This document shows positions 34,101 to 46,368 of a DNA stretch of 64,000 nt, one piece after another. Made by a program: the position numbers and the translations under genes. Origin of the DNA: Hyaloperonospora brassicae (taxonomy: Eukaryota; Oomycota; Peronosporomycetes; Peronosporales; Peronosporaceae). The stretch's first letter is position 1. Every line of letters starts with the position of its first letter. The notes under the pieces were generated by a model. The model did no database searches. It was not told the DNA's origin and worked only from the letters and a program-made list of their open reading frames with translations. The DNA lies in contig CANTFL010000251.1 in assembly GCA_947650285.1 (NCBI GenBank), positions 62,001 through 126,000 on the forward strand. The letters are read 5' to 3'.

Positions 34101-37100
34101 GAAAACATCGGACCCATCAAATTTACCGCTTATCCTTCGGTACACAGACCGCCACTATTGGACCTATGTTCACTGCACGCTACCTAGTTTAAGTGACTAT
34201 GGGGTCTCGGCGGATGAAGGCAGCGGTGCGGACATGGATATTTCAAAAGATAAGATTAGTGATGAGAAGATGAAAGGAGGCGACGATTGTCTGGCAGGGG
34301 TGGTCAGTGCTACCACTCGGCCTCGCAGGGGGAGAGTGGCATCAACGAGCAATCGACCAGACTAGATGCAGGTATTATTACGTACACATCGCGCCGAGAT
34401 ATTCAGTTGAATCTCAGGTGCTTGGTGACGTCCCGGTATCCCGATCTCCTCGAGTTCCTGATGCATACGGTGGCCGCTTGCTCAGCGGATACCCGGCTCC
34501 GCTTACTGGCGACAAATCGTCTGCAGATCATCCCGGAGGAAATACCGCGGTTGCAACTGGTCTATCATATCACGGATACGGTGATGAATGAATATCAGGC
34601 TTAACCGGCTGAGCGGGAGACTCATTCAGACGTCCGACTGGGTGACACAGATCTCCAGCAGTTGCAGGGGTCAGATCCCGGTGATAAAATAGGTGAGGGC
34701 ATTCCAGCGGACAGAAGCGCTGGCACCAAATTCCACAATTGCTACCAGAACTGCCATCGCAGGAATCTTCGTATTCAAATATCGATCCAGTCCAGGCGTT
34801 CATGCTGCCTTCGGGGATAGTGGCCATACCAGCATAGTAATTCGTCACCAGTCCACGACACTAGTCACTCAACGTGGTGAGAGAGCTAAGCAGCTGTTGC
34901 TGACTGACGGCGGGCGGTTCAGCACTTTCATGGTTGTAGGATCTCGGTCCTGGCCGGACATGTGGCAAGACCTTGAGTCGGAGTGGCCGAGGACAGCACT
35001 TACTAGGTTTCCAACGGTTGGGTCTCGTAACAGTAACTGAAACAAGGTGGCTCAAATGGAACATCGGCGTCTTTTCAATATGATAAGACGATATCTTCTC
35101 AGAGCCAACTTCTGCAGAATTTGAGCGATGAAACCCTCGTGATGTGGCCCGCGGTATGGCGCCAAGAATGTGTGTATGATCTTCTCGGCGCGTATATAGA
35201 CCGCACGTCTGATTTTGCCACTGGACATATATGGCTTGATGGCTGGAAGGAAAGAGCTTCGCGACAAATAGCCTGGTTCTCATTGGCTCCTCTCATCGAT
35301 AGTTCGGGTGATTGGCGGAGGTATAAAAGACAGCGCTAACGGTGTATCCGACCTTCTCTGACGATGTGATTTACCCTATAAGGCAAAATTAGCGCGTCAC
35401 ATCCATTGTGTGGTGCTATACAATGCCGAGTCTAAGTTTGTCACGGGTGAGGACGCCGCAAACGACACTGGCATTGCGTCCCAGCTGCACCTTCATTTTG
35501 CGGGTCTGAAAGCCCTGACGGCATATCGCTTGGATTTCGCGGAGACGTTCAACCAAGACGACTAGACGATAGTCGACACGTTTTTTGAACACTCTATCAC
35601 CCAGATGAGTGTTCAAAGTCTACATCAGTACTTAGAGCAGCCAAATGAAAAGTCCGAACCCTGCGTCAAGTCAACATGTGTCCCAGGTGGATCTATATGG
35701 CGTATACCATCAGCTCAAACTTCCCGGAAACTCACAGTCAATACGGGAATGCCGCAGTCTCTCAACACGAGACGGTTGCCCGAGAAGAAAGTCAGAATGC
35801 GATGGAATTTACGAAAAAGTCAAGATCCGGTTGGTTTGAGTCCTGGCCTAGAATACCAATGAACCATCCTACAATTGTTCGTTGCGTACAAGAAACGCAC
35901 GGGTATCGTGTAAAGTTAGCTACGGTGTTGCAAAACGACTAGAAACGCCGGTGGAGACAACTACAGCATGTCACAGGGTATCTCCTAACATACTGGAGTG
36001 TATGTGCTGACAAAACAGGGTGTATGGCAATTTTACTCGAATCACGTCGAGCAGCCGATGCACGTCAATGGCATCCTGAATTTGAGACAAACCGGGTCAT
36101 CTGCGTTGAGATCGTCGATGTCCTACTAATGAATATTTATGCGTCAAACCGCCCAGCCGAAAGCGAAACATTTTTTCTCACCCGGTGGAATGGCCGTGGC
36201 CAAGTCGAGATACCATCCTGGCGGGAGATTTTAATTCCGTACAGAGTCCCCAACTTGACCGCTTGGGTGTGCAGCGTACTGGACGTCCAGAAAGTTCTCA
36301 GTTAGGCCACTTGCTCACTTCAATAGGGCTAAAAGACGCCAGAATATTGTCGGCCCCGACGGATGAAGACGATCCACCAGAACCGACAGAATTTTGACAT
36401 ACTGGACCAAATCGACGGCTAGCATAGTTCATCGGTCCTATGTTCCGCTTGGGTAGGCGTCTTCGGTGCAATGGGTGGAGGTGAACGAGCCGGTCGTCAA
36501 TTCCGACCATCAACGGGTGTCTCTTGTTCTATGGCGCGGGATGGGGCGTTGAATGCATCGGACAGTCGCATGACGCGTCCTGTTTAGAACCCTTGTCACT
36601 CTTAGATCCCAGCGTGGGTCCGGCGTGCTCTGCTGTCAGAGCTTATCGATCGTAATGTGAAGAGGGACCCATCAACGCGTACATGGGATGATCATGTTCT
36701 CCGGTGTATTGCTGCAATCAAAAACGTACGCAAGGGCTTTAACTAACGAAGCAAAAGGTATGTGAATGAGGTTTAGCGGCAAACGCGATCAGGTCTCAAA
36801 CATCGACAGCAACTCATACATGCACATCGGGTAACCGGTCGTGAGGATTGTTTGATTTAGGAGTGACACCGGCTTGAGCGTACGAAGGATCGACAACGCT
36901 GGGATTTCAAGCGCGTTTCCGATTGGGAGCGGGATCAAACGGTTACCAACTTAAACCAACTCCAGGGGGCGACCTTTTTGCGTCATGCCACAGTCGCCGA
37001 TAAGTTTGCGACGGAGTGGCGGCCGGTCTTTGGTCGGAGTCACAACAATACACCACAGTGGCGCATGCGTCAGGCGTTCGATAAATTCGTCACGATTCCG

Positions 37101-38762
37101 GCGACTCGCAAAATGACTTTGATCGAAAAGGCTTCCTTGCTTTAGCCTGTGGTCATGGACAAAGTGGTCACAACGATTGCAGGACTTTATATGCTCAAGG
37201 CGGCGGGGCATGATGGGCTTGATTATGACTTATATAAAGACAATCAGGAGATATTGACGCCAGCGATGGTAATCCTCGGGAACGGATAGCTGAATGGAAA
37301 GGATCCACCACCTTCATTTCTAAAGGCTTCATTATTCCACCTCGACAAAATGGAGAATAGGTCCCTGCGATAGATTACCGGCCAATATCACTTCTTCGCA
37401 CAGGGTACAAAACGGTTGTCAAACTTATAGCAACAACACTCACAAGGTATTTTGCCGTAGGCAATCGTGGACAACCTCCAGGGTTTTGTGCAGGGGTGGC
37501 AGATGATGAAAACAGTCATGATGCTAGCCGCAGTCTTAACTGCTCGGAATGAACTTGACTCGGAAGCACCACGGAGTCGAGGATTTTTTTGCTGGAATTC
37601 TGAAAGGCATAGGACACGGTGGCACATAATTTTGTCTTTCACGTCCTGGAAGAGCATCGATTCGCAAGTCATCTCATTCACATAATGCAAAGATTGCATG
37701 AGTCTACCACATCTAAATTTATGGTCAATAGTTACCCTTCTCAATTAGTCAAAAGTTACTTCGGGGATTCGACAGGGCTACTCTCTAACGCCAATACTGT
37801 TCATTCTGGCGGCAGAAGTCCTGTCGTTAGCGATCACACATGACTGCGAACTCCAAGAGATCGAGGTGCCCGGGACACACAGTGAGCGATGCATCTTTTT
37901 CGCGTTTGTCGATGACTTCACTGTGTTTCTCCGAGAAGCGAGCAAGCTTCCACGCGTCCTCGACATTGTCGCAGCTTTCGGGCGGTTATCGGGACTTACT
38001 TTGCAGCAAACAAAAAGTTAGATCGTCTTTTTGAGTACGGCAGTGGCTTTTCCGGAATATGAAGGAATACTGTGATATACTAGTTTTTTATTTTCGATTT
38101 TCTAACAGCGTCGACGTACAAACACAGCAATCGCCGAGCTTTGTCGGCGATACGGGATAGTATGCTTGGATAAATACCTACGCGACTCGCTCCTTCGGGT
38201 TCAGATGTGATTTTCACCAAACTGATTCCTTAAAACCAATCCTCCAGAAGCCTGCCTAAGCGCAGCAGCTTCTAATCCTCTCTCTTCTGGTGACTATACA
38301 CCAACGGGTGAAAGACGACGCAGTACGCGCTTTTACAGGTCACCGTGCGCAGTATGCGCCCGAATAGAAGAATATGGTGTCCTTGGTTAAAGAATCACCG
38401 GCTCGTCAATCGACGAGTCGGTAAACAGTGCCGTCTATTGGGTCACCGACTCGCCGTACGACAAGAATGATCTTGCGCCGGCAGCGAGCGTTACCCAACC
38501 AGGGCCTTCTGAAACTCTTGGCGCGACCAGTCGATACCTCTACAAGCTATGCCTCTCGAGGTTCGACGGCAGGTATAATCTAGCCCACGCAGGGACCGTG
38601 TGTGTACGCGTGTCTTGGACTTAGAAAATTCTGCACTGTATTGATTATCTCCTATTCTCTCCCTGGTCTCAGAAGTACTCTTGAGTGATTCATCGTCGTT
38701 CCCCTCACCTTCCTTTACTGATATTTAGTGTGATGGACCGTTCATCATCTCGCTCTCTTTTC

Positions 38763-39145
38763 AAACCTTCTCTTGTCAAGCCTTGACTTGTCGAGCCTTG
38801 ACTTTTCTAGCCTTATCTTGTCGAGTCTTCTCTCGTCAAGACTTGACTCGTCCAGTCTTCTCTTGTCGAGTCTTGACTTTTCTAGCCTCATCTCGCCAAG
38901 TCTTCTCTCATCATGTGCTGACTTGTCGAGTCTTCTCTCGTCAAGTCTTATCTCGTCAAGTCTTTTTTCTCATCGAGTCTTGACTTGTAGAGTCTTCTCT
39001 CGTCTTGTATTTTCGTGTCGAGTGTTTTCGCGCCTAGACTTCTCTCGTCGAGTCTCCTCTCGTCGAGCCTTATCACGTCGAGACTTGAACCGTAGGATCT
39101 TCCCTCGTCGAGGCTTGGCTCGTCGATTTTTGATCCGCCAACTTT
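38763..39145. repeat. 15-bp minisatellite inside the LTR
   Basis: About 24 imperfect units of the type GTCTTCTCTCGTCGA, with two length exceptions. Because the unit is a multiple of three, both strands stay open: Ser/Leu-rich on +, Arg/Lys-rich on -; these frames are not taken as genes. Absent from the shorter LTR relative. Confidence 0.8.
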
Positions 39146-39245
39146 GATGCGCTCCAGCTTCTCCCTTTGGGTTCGCCATTCTTATAATCAATTCAAAAGT
39201 AGGGATTAACACGTTCGGAAAGTCCCTGCATCGCACTTGGGTTGC

Positions 39246-39330
39246 CGACACTTGAGTCGCCTACACTTTGGCCGCTGACCTTCAGTTTGCCGACCTCGAA
39301 TTCGCTGACCTCAAATTCGCCTACCTCCGG
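39246..39330. repeat. second 15-bp minisatellite in the LTR
   Basis: About five units of CGACCTCGAATTCGC type; the related LTR has about eight such units at 53642-53757. Confidence 0.7.
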
Positions 39331-41612
39331 TAATCCCACTTGTGTAGATTGCTTGAAAGTAAATCTCTCTACATCACTATACATGTATTGCCCCATGATG
39401 AAACAACATGTTACCTTGGTCATCAAGTGGGTACAAGGGCACTCGTCGACGCGAATTGAGCTGTCCGGATTCGGAACGTGCGACGTCGACTCGCGACGGC
39501 TACTCGGTTGGCGACTGGTTTCTTTTTCCGGGTGCTCTTCTTAATGTCAGAATGCTCCCAGGAATACTCTTTACTGCAGCGGCCTTTGATATGCCGCAAT
39601 GGGCGGAGGAGAAGCTCCGCAATCTTCACAAACAGTATTTGTGGAAACATGCGACCTCAACGGACCGCAGTCGCCATAACATTAACCCGGGCATTTTGTA
39701 CACACCGCGAGCGGCAGTTTGGTCGGCTTTATTTCGATAGCAGTGGCTGTTAAAACGTAACGGATGAAACACGCTCTTCTATGGCTTACACAGAGGCGAG
39801 ACAGGTACGTCGCGGCGTGGAAATTTTGGACGTTTCGAAAGGCTCAGGACGACGCATCTATCGTGATCACACCACTCAATTCTCTCCACTTCAGCAGTCA
39901 ACGGAGCAAGATACGTGGTGCAATGTTGCGGGCTGATATCTGTGCTTGGCTTCGACCGTCGAATATGGAGCATGAAGGCATACAAAATCGGCATTGTCGA
40001 CAGATGCAACGGCTCATCTCGCAGACCACGTGCAGGCGGGACGGAGACCGGCTAACGATTTGGTTAGCGGAGCCGCCGCTACCTGCAGTTACCCGGTAGA
40101 TAACGGCCGTGGCCAGACGGTATTGGCCGACGTATTCGTGGACGGACAACCCATGGCTCTGCGATGGCACAGGTCATCGGTTGATGAGCACGAAATACGA
40201 CCGCATCTGGCCGTACTCACTGGAAGAAATTGCGTTTGAGCGAACCGGTCCGACAACATACGTTTGTCACGTCCCGTTGGCTGAGGAAGCGGACAAGCAC
40301 CACATGGACCGCAAACTCGGGCGCTGGGCTTTGGCAATTATGTGTGGGAGTCCTCTGTTAGTTCTACCCACTGTGGCTTTGCAACCCCCCCCCCGGACGT
40401 CCGGCTATCTTACGACTGGGTGCTGGTAGAACCTGCAGCAGTCCGAGGGGTAGCACGTACGACGCCGGATATGTCATCACGGGGTTTCATGCTAAAACAG
40501 GAGGCCAACGGGAATAATGGACAGTCGATGACTCAAATCTCATACCTTTGGAGTGTGGGCACGATGTGGCCGTCCTCCGGACCTCGCAACGGGCTCTCGG
40601 TCTGGTCTTTGAGGCACATCTTTCGATCCACAGCTTTCCGTGGGATGCCCCACCGAACGTAGCGAATCGGCACGTATTGAGGTACCTTAAACGCCAGTCG
40701 TACTGCAAGGCGAAGACGGGGCTCGGCAAGGCCTTTGTAGGTCTACTCCAGAAGTTACAAACGTGCGCAGACCGGTGAGACTGGCACTCAGCGGCTCTTC
40801 ATCAAACCCCGAAGCAGCTGTGGGGCCATTAAAATGCGATGACGGAGTATCAAGTGTTGGTCCATTGTCGTCAGATACTCCAACAGCTCAATTTATTCTT
40901 CCCGGGCAGGGAACTCGACAACAGATGCTGGAGGCTGTCCGTCTGTGCCGGTCACAAGGAGACACTGGAGCACATTTTGTAAACATGTTCAGTGGCCCAG
41001 GGATGCTGGCAGGCGGTCCTATCCTCGTGGTATGTGTCCGACGTGCGGCTGGATGACGTGAGCCAGTATGAGGGGAACTGCTTAGCCCGAACGCCGCCGC
41101 CTCTGTCTAGGACACTGTTACAACGGCTGCAGCGGGCCTTTGGTGATACTGTACCGGAGTATATCGCTCAGTGGAAGCGCATATGGTGGATCCTGTGTTC
41201 GTATGAATCTCGACTCTTTGGATACAGCGCAATCGGGCTGCTCACGAACAGCAAGAACTTTCACTCCTGGGCAATGTCCAAGAGGTTTGCTCTACCGGAC
41301 TTCGGCAATTACGAGCGTTATCGGCAAGAGAGCGCAGAACGCTACATTCAAGGGTGGTAGGCATCCGGCTATGGCAGTGCATTGAGTTACTCGATGACAC
41401 CACTGCGCCTTCTAGAGCATCGCATCATGTGGTGAGTCACGTACGATCACCGGGCAATTCGACACCGGCGTTGCTAATCTGGCTTGGGACATTCCAGAAG
41501 CCTTGTTCACATTAATGCCGTGTAAAAGACTGTCTGTTCCTCTATGATAAATAAACTCGTACAGCACCACAACTAGACAAAAGGCGGGTACGACCATAAG
41601 TAGAGCAACGCG

Positions 41613-41689
41613 AGATTTATAGGTACACATCCACCCTTTGATACGTACACCGTGAACGTATTATAGGGTGGGTGTGTACCTATAAGTCT
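41613..41689. repeat. 77-bp near-palindrome at the inner breakpoint of arm 2
   Basis: Left arm 41613-41650 (AGATTTATAGGTACACATCC...) and right arm to 41689 match in reverse complement at most of about 38 positions, with a tiny centre. Only the right half belongs to the duplicated arm; arm 1 has one half (28882-28913). Confidence 0.8.
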
Positions 41690-42013
41690 GCTTGGAACAT
41701 TGTATACCTCATTGCAAAAGGGTCCATTACTTGGTAGTGCTTTGTATGGTCAAACAGCACGACAAAGAACAGAATAGATCAGCTGACGTGGTACAGGCAT
41801 ATCCACCTTAGACATCCCAATGTACTCTGCGACACCCCAACATGTTCTGGGTCGCAATCCCAGCGTCTTTTACGAACAGAGCGAAGCACGTGGAGCGTCA
41901 AACGAAGACAAAGCCACTACAGCCACCTTCCCGCTCGTTTCGCTCCAGCACCAATCTCACATCGTCTCCAACGCTGACACAAGGAGCCAAGAGGACTCGT
42001 TTCTCCGACCTTC

Positions 42014-43276
42014 TTACTGCTTTTCCAGTTGCTTCACGTACTTGCGCTTGACATTGTCCATCCACGTCAGTTGATCCAGCGTCACGGCACCTTGTTGTGC
42101 GTGGACAAACAGGCGCGACGGCTTGGACTCGTCCCGTGCCTCGTTGCCCCCATCAGCTGGTTGCATGAAAAAGGACGTACGCAAGGCGTCTTGCTTGGCG
42201 CTGCGCACGTCGATCTTGCCCGTCGACGTCGCGGCCGCCACTGCTTCCTCGCGCGCACAGAGCTGACCCGTAAACACCGCATAGTCGGCATCCACCTCGT
42301 CCATGTCGCTGCGCTCGAACACACACTGGTCTCCCACGGTAACGCTCGTGCCATGCAGCTCCACGTCCATCGACGCCGCAGGTTGCACCGACACGTGCAC
42401 GTCCCCCGCAACGACAATGCGACTGCAGCTGTCGCTCGGCCACGAATCAAAGTGCGCCGTCACGTGACACGCGCGGCCGCTGTCCTCGACGTCGATCGTT
42501 CCCGAGACGCTGTCCACTTGCAGACGGTCCAGTCCCGCGCTCTTCACCTGCAGGTGGCCGTGCACAGCGCCCACGTGCAGCTGCGACGCGCCCCTCGACG
42601 CCTGTGGGGCCACCGCAATGCTGCACGAGGCCGCGTAGATCGCGCCCAGCGTCGAGCAGCGGGTCGCGTGGCCCTTTCCCAGCTTCACGCGCGCCCGGCG
42701 GGCCAAGAGGCGCTGGCACTGGAGCCCGTCGTGCGCGCAGAGGTCGACCGTCTCACCTTCGACGAGCGCCGCGACCTCGAGCGCGCCGTGATTGGCTGAT
42801 AAGCGCACCCTCGGGCCCCGCACTTTGTGCACGCAGAGGTCGCCGTGTTGCACGACCACCTTCACGTCACCTTCCACCGCGTCGCGCAGTGCCACGCGCC
42901 CATTGGCTATAATGACGTCCAGCGCCACGCTCCGCGGCACCACGAGCTCGAGCGCCACGTCGACTGCGTCGGCGGTCTTCTTCACGAGCCGCAGCGACTG
43001 CGCGTCGGCCGCCACGTCGACGTCCACGCGGAACAGCTGCTCGACGTCCGTCTCGTGGCCCGCAGCTGTCCACGCGCGCGCTTCGACGTGCGCAGCGGCG
43101 CTGGCGGTCGACACGGGAACGATCGTCACGTCCGTACGCGCGGCGTCAGAGGCGCGCAGCGTCACGCGCGTTGTCGGGTGCGCGAGAGAGAGCGACGCCG
43201 TTGAGGCGACGGACAGCGCGCGACGGGACGCGGGCGACGGGCGCCGGAGCAGGTGCCAGAGACTTGCGGGGGCCAT
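42014..43276 (-). CDS. DUF4097 / FAM185A-like protein, copy 2
   Basis: 420 residues, almost the same as copy 1: about nine replacements by eye, four of them in the presequence-like N-terminus (MAPASLWHLLRRPSPASRR). The Val-rich beta-helix body and basic C-terminal helix are intact, with no stop or frameshift, so both copies could be functional. The upstream sequence in this arm keeps about 150 bp that copy 1 has lost (near 43735-43885) and has a shorter TCC microsatellite before the ATG, so expression could differ. It faces copy 1 across the spacer. Mitochondrial location is inferred from the N-terminus only. Confidence 0.85.
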   Translation of the reverse strand: MAPASLWHLLRRPSPASRRALSVASTASLSLAHPTTRVTLRASDAARTDVTIVPVSTASAAAHVEARAWTAAGHETDVEQLFRVDVDVAADAQSLRLVKKTADAVDVALELVVPRSVALDVIIANGRVALRDAVEGDVKVVVQHGDLCVHKVRGPRVRLSANHGALEVAALVEGETVDLCAHDGLQCQRLLARRARVKLGKGHATRCSTLGAIYAASCSIAVAPQASRGASQLHVGAVHGHLQVKSAGLDRLQVDSVSGTIDVEDSGRACHVTAHFDSWPSDSCSRIVVAGDVHVSVQPAASMDVELHGTSVTVGDQCVFERSDMDEVDADYAVFTGQLCAREEAVAAATSTGKIDVRSAKQDALRTSFFMQPADGGNEARDESKPSRLFVHAQQGAVTLDQLTWMDNVKRKYVKQLEKQ

Positions 43277-45119
43277 GTGGACGACGAACGATAGTCAGTC
43301 GTAAGCGAGAGACGAAGAAGACGGAGGAGGAGGAGGAGGAGATGGTCAAGCGCACGTGCGCGAGGGAAGAAGACGTCCAATCACACGCGAGAACGAGAGA
43401 CGAGTCGACAGCAGTGAGATAAATGAATGGTGGGGCGCTGGGCGGCGGTTTCGGGCGGAACAACAGAACGGACTGGACCAGTGGCCGCGATGTCTTGGAC
43501 GTGTACTTGGCAGGTCTGCTACGCAGGCGGTCGGTGGGATGGATTGATGCCTATTGCGATGGAGAGAAGTGTGACGGTACGGTCTGCAAGGCGCGGCGCC
43601 CGACGTGTCCGTCATGACGATGGAGTCGAAGTAGGATGAAGATGAAGCGGCTTTGAAACGTAGGGGAGATTGGCAGTCGTGAAGAAGTGCGCGTGTCGTC
43701 CATCGAACAACGGCGGGGAGTTTGCGATCCAGGACTGCGGCACTTTTCGAGCTGCTTTGGCGAGGTATCGAGAGCAACGCTGACGTTTGAGAGGTATCTT
43801 GTGGACCGTAGTCTTTGCTAACGACGCTAGCTGCATCGTTACGGGACCTAGTAACGTACCGACCGTTTCGGGAACTAGTGACGTACCGACCGTGACGCCG
43901 CTCGGTCTGACGATGTTTGTCGACGGCGCCGGGTACGACAAGTGAACGCTAAGAGGTATGCAGCGGAGACTTTTACTTCCAACGACGACAGGACCTGTCG
44001 GGCTGCTGCAAAAGTCGGCATCTGACGACAGGTAGACTGCCACTAGGACACACTTGGCTACATTGATGTGTACATAGACTGCCACCAGGACACGTTTCAT
44101 CACATTGAGCTGTACGCGAACAAGTCGTCTGCGCGGTGTTCACCGACTAGACGAAGATACTTGGACGCCAAAGGCTTTTACAGATAAAGCGGCCCAGGAT
44201 AAGATAGTGACATCGATGGGTGTCTGAGGAATGCCGTCGTAGAAGCAAGCTGGAGGAAGCGGGATCGGGCGATCATCATCGCTGCACGATTGTACAATGT
44301 GCTGGGAGAAACGTTCGAGAGAGGTCGCACAACATCAAGTGCAATAGCCACCGCACACGACCACGTGAGGAGCGCCCTGTACCAACGGCGCAATAGCTAT
44401 GATGAACTCGGACATCGTGAGATTGCTTCGCATGTGCTCGACGAATTGTGGTCTTATGCGACGATGGTCGGCGCCAATCATTAGGGACGAGAGTATTGTG
44501 GCATCGATCGATCACGATGAGGTGATAGTCGACTGCGACAACTGTCGGCTGAGAATTGCTCCATGTTCACGAACAGCTGACAAAGTCACCGAGACCAGGG
44601 TGTGTCTGCGAGCATAGATCATCAAGACGTCATCCGACCTGAACGGGGTGCATGTGTCAGTACTTGACGAGTTAGTGCATGCACGATGATACGAATCCGA
44701 TACAAAGACCTCTGGCTCATGGTAGGATCACGAGTTGTTGTGCGCATTTTGTATTTGGTGGATACAAACAAGCTTCTTGGTATGTCCATAGCATGCGTTG
44801 GTCGCACGACGGCTTTCGAGCTACATCTCATTGAGGAAGAAAAAAACGTGCGCGCAAAACAAGCTGCTGGTCGACCGCGAGAGTGTGCACTGCCGCTACC
44901 AGCGACAAAGCGCAGATTACAGGTGTGCGCTAGGGTGTAGGTGTCCAGCAACAACAAGTCTGAACACGACAGAGGGTTCGTACATTTCGATAGAAGTTGC
45001 CAGCAAAACATCTTCACGTGTTCGATCGAACTTGCTAGGAACATTACCTCAGCTAGTTTCGCGGTCGTGGAGATCTACATCGAGGCCCTGACGCTTGGAG
45101 TTTACGGAACCTAGTCCTC
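43277..45119. other. effector-DUF4097 intergenic stretch, arm 2
   Basis: Mirror of 25592-27288. Holds the roughly 150 bp missing from arm 1, in which a block with ACGTACCGACCGT occurs twice; the arm 1 loss may be a deletion between such repeats. No supported gene. Confidence 0.6.
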
Positions 45120-46238
45120 CTAAAAATACTTGCGGTACACCGCCTCGATGGATCTCATCATTTCCTTGTCTTGCGTTGGATGCATCTCCGAGAATTTGGT
45201 ACTCAACAGCTCGTCCGACTTGATCCCTTCCGCTTTCCAACGCCGCAGCAACGCTTTCAGATAGTCACCGGCCTTCGGACTCTTGGTAGAGACTAGGGCT
45301 TCATAAACAAGCTTTGCGAAGTTACCTTCACCACCAAAACCTTTCGTCAAAACGCTCAGCGCGTTTTCATGCCCAAGCGCCTTCGCGTACTGCTCCACTA
45401 TCAGCAGTTCGGCGCTGTTAAAGACCAGCGTTCCCTTGTCTTTCAAAGCCAGCATCATAAATGCTCCATCGGCATCCAACTTGTACCCCTTCCATTTCTG
45501 CATCAAAAGCCCCATCAATTTTTGCGCATCGGCATACTTAGCCGATCTCATCAAGATAGCCGCCAATTCGAGGTCGCCAAATATGCTCTGCAGCGTCTGA
45601 AAGAGGACAGGATAGATCTTGTCCTCTGAGTGCGAGCGCGCAATAAAGGCGCGTAGCACCTTTATCTTCATGTAGTCGCTTTCCCCGGGAAGACTAGGGT
45701 CTTTGAATATCTTCAGGGAGGCTGCCACGTCATCGATGGGCATTTTTTTCTTCCACCAGTATTCCAATAAGTCGCCCAGTAGATCGCGTGCACGCGTACT
45801 GGTGGCAAGGTCTTTGTCATTTTTGGCTTTTTGTAGCCCACTTGCTAGCACGTCAATCCTATACTTGGACTTGTACGAGCGCAGTTGCGATTTCAACCCA
45901 AAAAATCGGCTCGCTTTGACTCCTTTTGACAGCTCTGCGAGCAGTTCCTTTTCGTTAGTAGACTGTTTCCTGGGCCTAAAGCGTATCTGGGATATTGACG
46001 CGATGATGGATCCCATGACCGCCTTGGCTATATGAAACACAACGCGGGTCGCTATCCTGATTCTATCCGGTATCCCCGAAGCCTGCAATCGTCTGCTAGC
46101 AAGCGCGACGTCGTGGCTACCATGTACCGGATCCGGATGGTCGACATTAGAATCAGAGAAGCCTGAAACCCCGGAGAGGTGCCCAAGGCACGCTAGGACA
46201 GCTGCAAAAGCTACGAGTGCGATGAGATTGATGCGCAT
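45120..46238 (-). CDS. RxLR-like secreted effector with WY-like modules, copy 2
   Basis: 372 residues. Signal peptide at 1 to about 24, as in copy 1. The motif at 49-52 is RRLQ (46083-46094) instead of RRLR, so the last Arg of RxLR is lost. The next 30-40 residues differ greatly from copy 1, while the three WY-like modules are close to identical. It ends normally with RKYF and lacks the 212-bp duplication, so it probably shows the ancestral C-terminus. Degenerate RxLR motifs occur in functional downy-mildew effectors, so loss of secretion or uptake cannot be assumed. Start chosen from the signal peptide and from the initiator 46 bp upstream. Confidence 0.85.
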   Translation of the reverse strand: MRINLIALVAFAAVLACLGHLSGVSGFSDSNVDHPDPVHGSHDVALASRRLQASGIPDRIRIATRVVFHIAKAVMGSIIASISQIRFRPRKQSTNEKELLAELSKGVKASRFFGLKSQLRSYKSKYRIDVLASGLQKAKNDKDLATSTRARDLLGDLLEYWWKKKMPIDDVAASLKIFKDPSLPGESDYMKIKVLRAFIARSHSEDKIYPVLFQTLQSIFGDLELAAILMRSAKYADAQKLMGLLMQKWKGYKLDADGAFMMLALKDKGTLVFNSAELLIVEQYAKALGHENALSVLTKGFGGEGNFAKLVYEALVSTKSPKAGDYLKALLRRWKAEGIKSDELLSTKFSEMHPTQDKEMMRSIEAVYRKYF

Positions 46239-46283
46239 GAATACCTGGTACCGGAGTCGACTGGATGTGTGGTGGAGGGGGAG

Positions 46284-46290
46284 GGAATGA
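46284..46290 (-). promoter_or_regulatory. oomycete initiator of effector copy 2
   Basis: TCATTCC on the minus strand, 46 bp before the ATG, same place as in copy 1. Confidence 0.6.
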
Positions 46291-46333
46291 CGGAGTGACG
46301 AAATAACAAAGCCGAAAGCCAGGTGCATATCGC

Positions 46334-46368
46334 GCGCGTATAGAGCGCCTCGCTGGCTCTATACGCGC
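46334..46368. promoter_or_regulatory. conserved palindrome upstream of effector copy 2
   Basis: Same 12-bp perfect inverted repeat (GCGCGTATAGAG / CTCTATACGCGC) and 11-base spacer as at 24129-24163, 43 bp upstream of the initiator. Confidence 0.55.

Larger units (their letters stand above)
38071..39378 (+). mobile_element. solo LTR inserted in the LINE RT, with internal minisatellites
   Basis: 1308 bp starting TGTGATATAC and ending TACATCACT, flanked by ATAC at 38067-38070 and 39379-39382. The LINE frame runs continuously across when the insert and one ATAC are ignored, which fixes the ends. Related to the 922-bp LTR at 52886-53807 (shared blocks CTTTTACAGGTCACCG, TCTTGGACTT, CCCACTTGT). The extra length is mainly a 15-bp minisatellite. 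Terminal A is mutated to T. Orientation is arbitrary, as no internal region is known. Confidence 0.8.
31140..41360 (+). mobile_element. decayed non-LTR retrotransposon (LINE), split by a solo LTR
   Basis: Many short frames in order on + make one old LINE. A gag-like ORF1 zone (about 31149-35860) includes a zinc-knuckle remnant (CGKLGHSIQD, near 32790). An endonuclease follows (about 35950-36560) with AGDFNSVQSP...LDR and, later, NSDHQRVSLV, the APE-type GDFN and SDH motifs. Reverse transcriptase covers 37140-38070 and resumes at 39379-39740: KAAGHDGLDYDLYKD, GFVQGWQMMKTV, and FVDDF at about 37899 in place of FADD. The RT C-terminal part (LPGILFTAAAF...) is near 39550. Downstream frames to about 41360 look like the connection region. 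Multiple stops and frameshifts make it inactive. End points are approximate. Confidence 0.75.

Noticed and set aside
38773..39251. Ser/Leu-rich (+) and Arg/Lys-rich (-) repeat proteins
   Set aside because: They are shadows of the 15-bp minisatellite inside a solo LTR.
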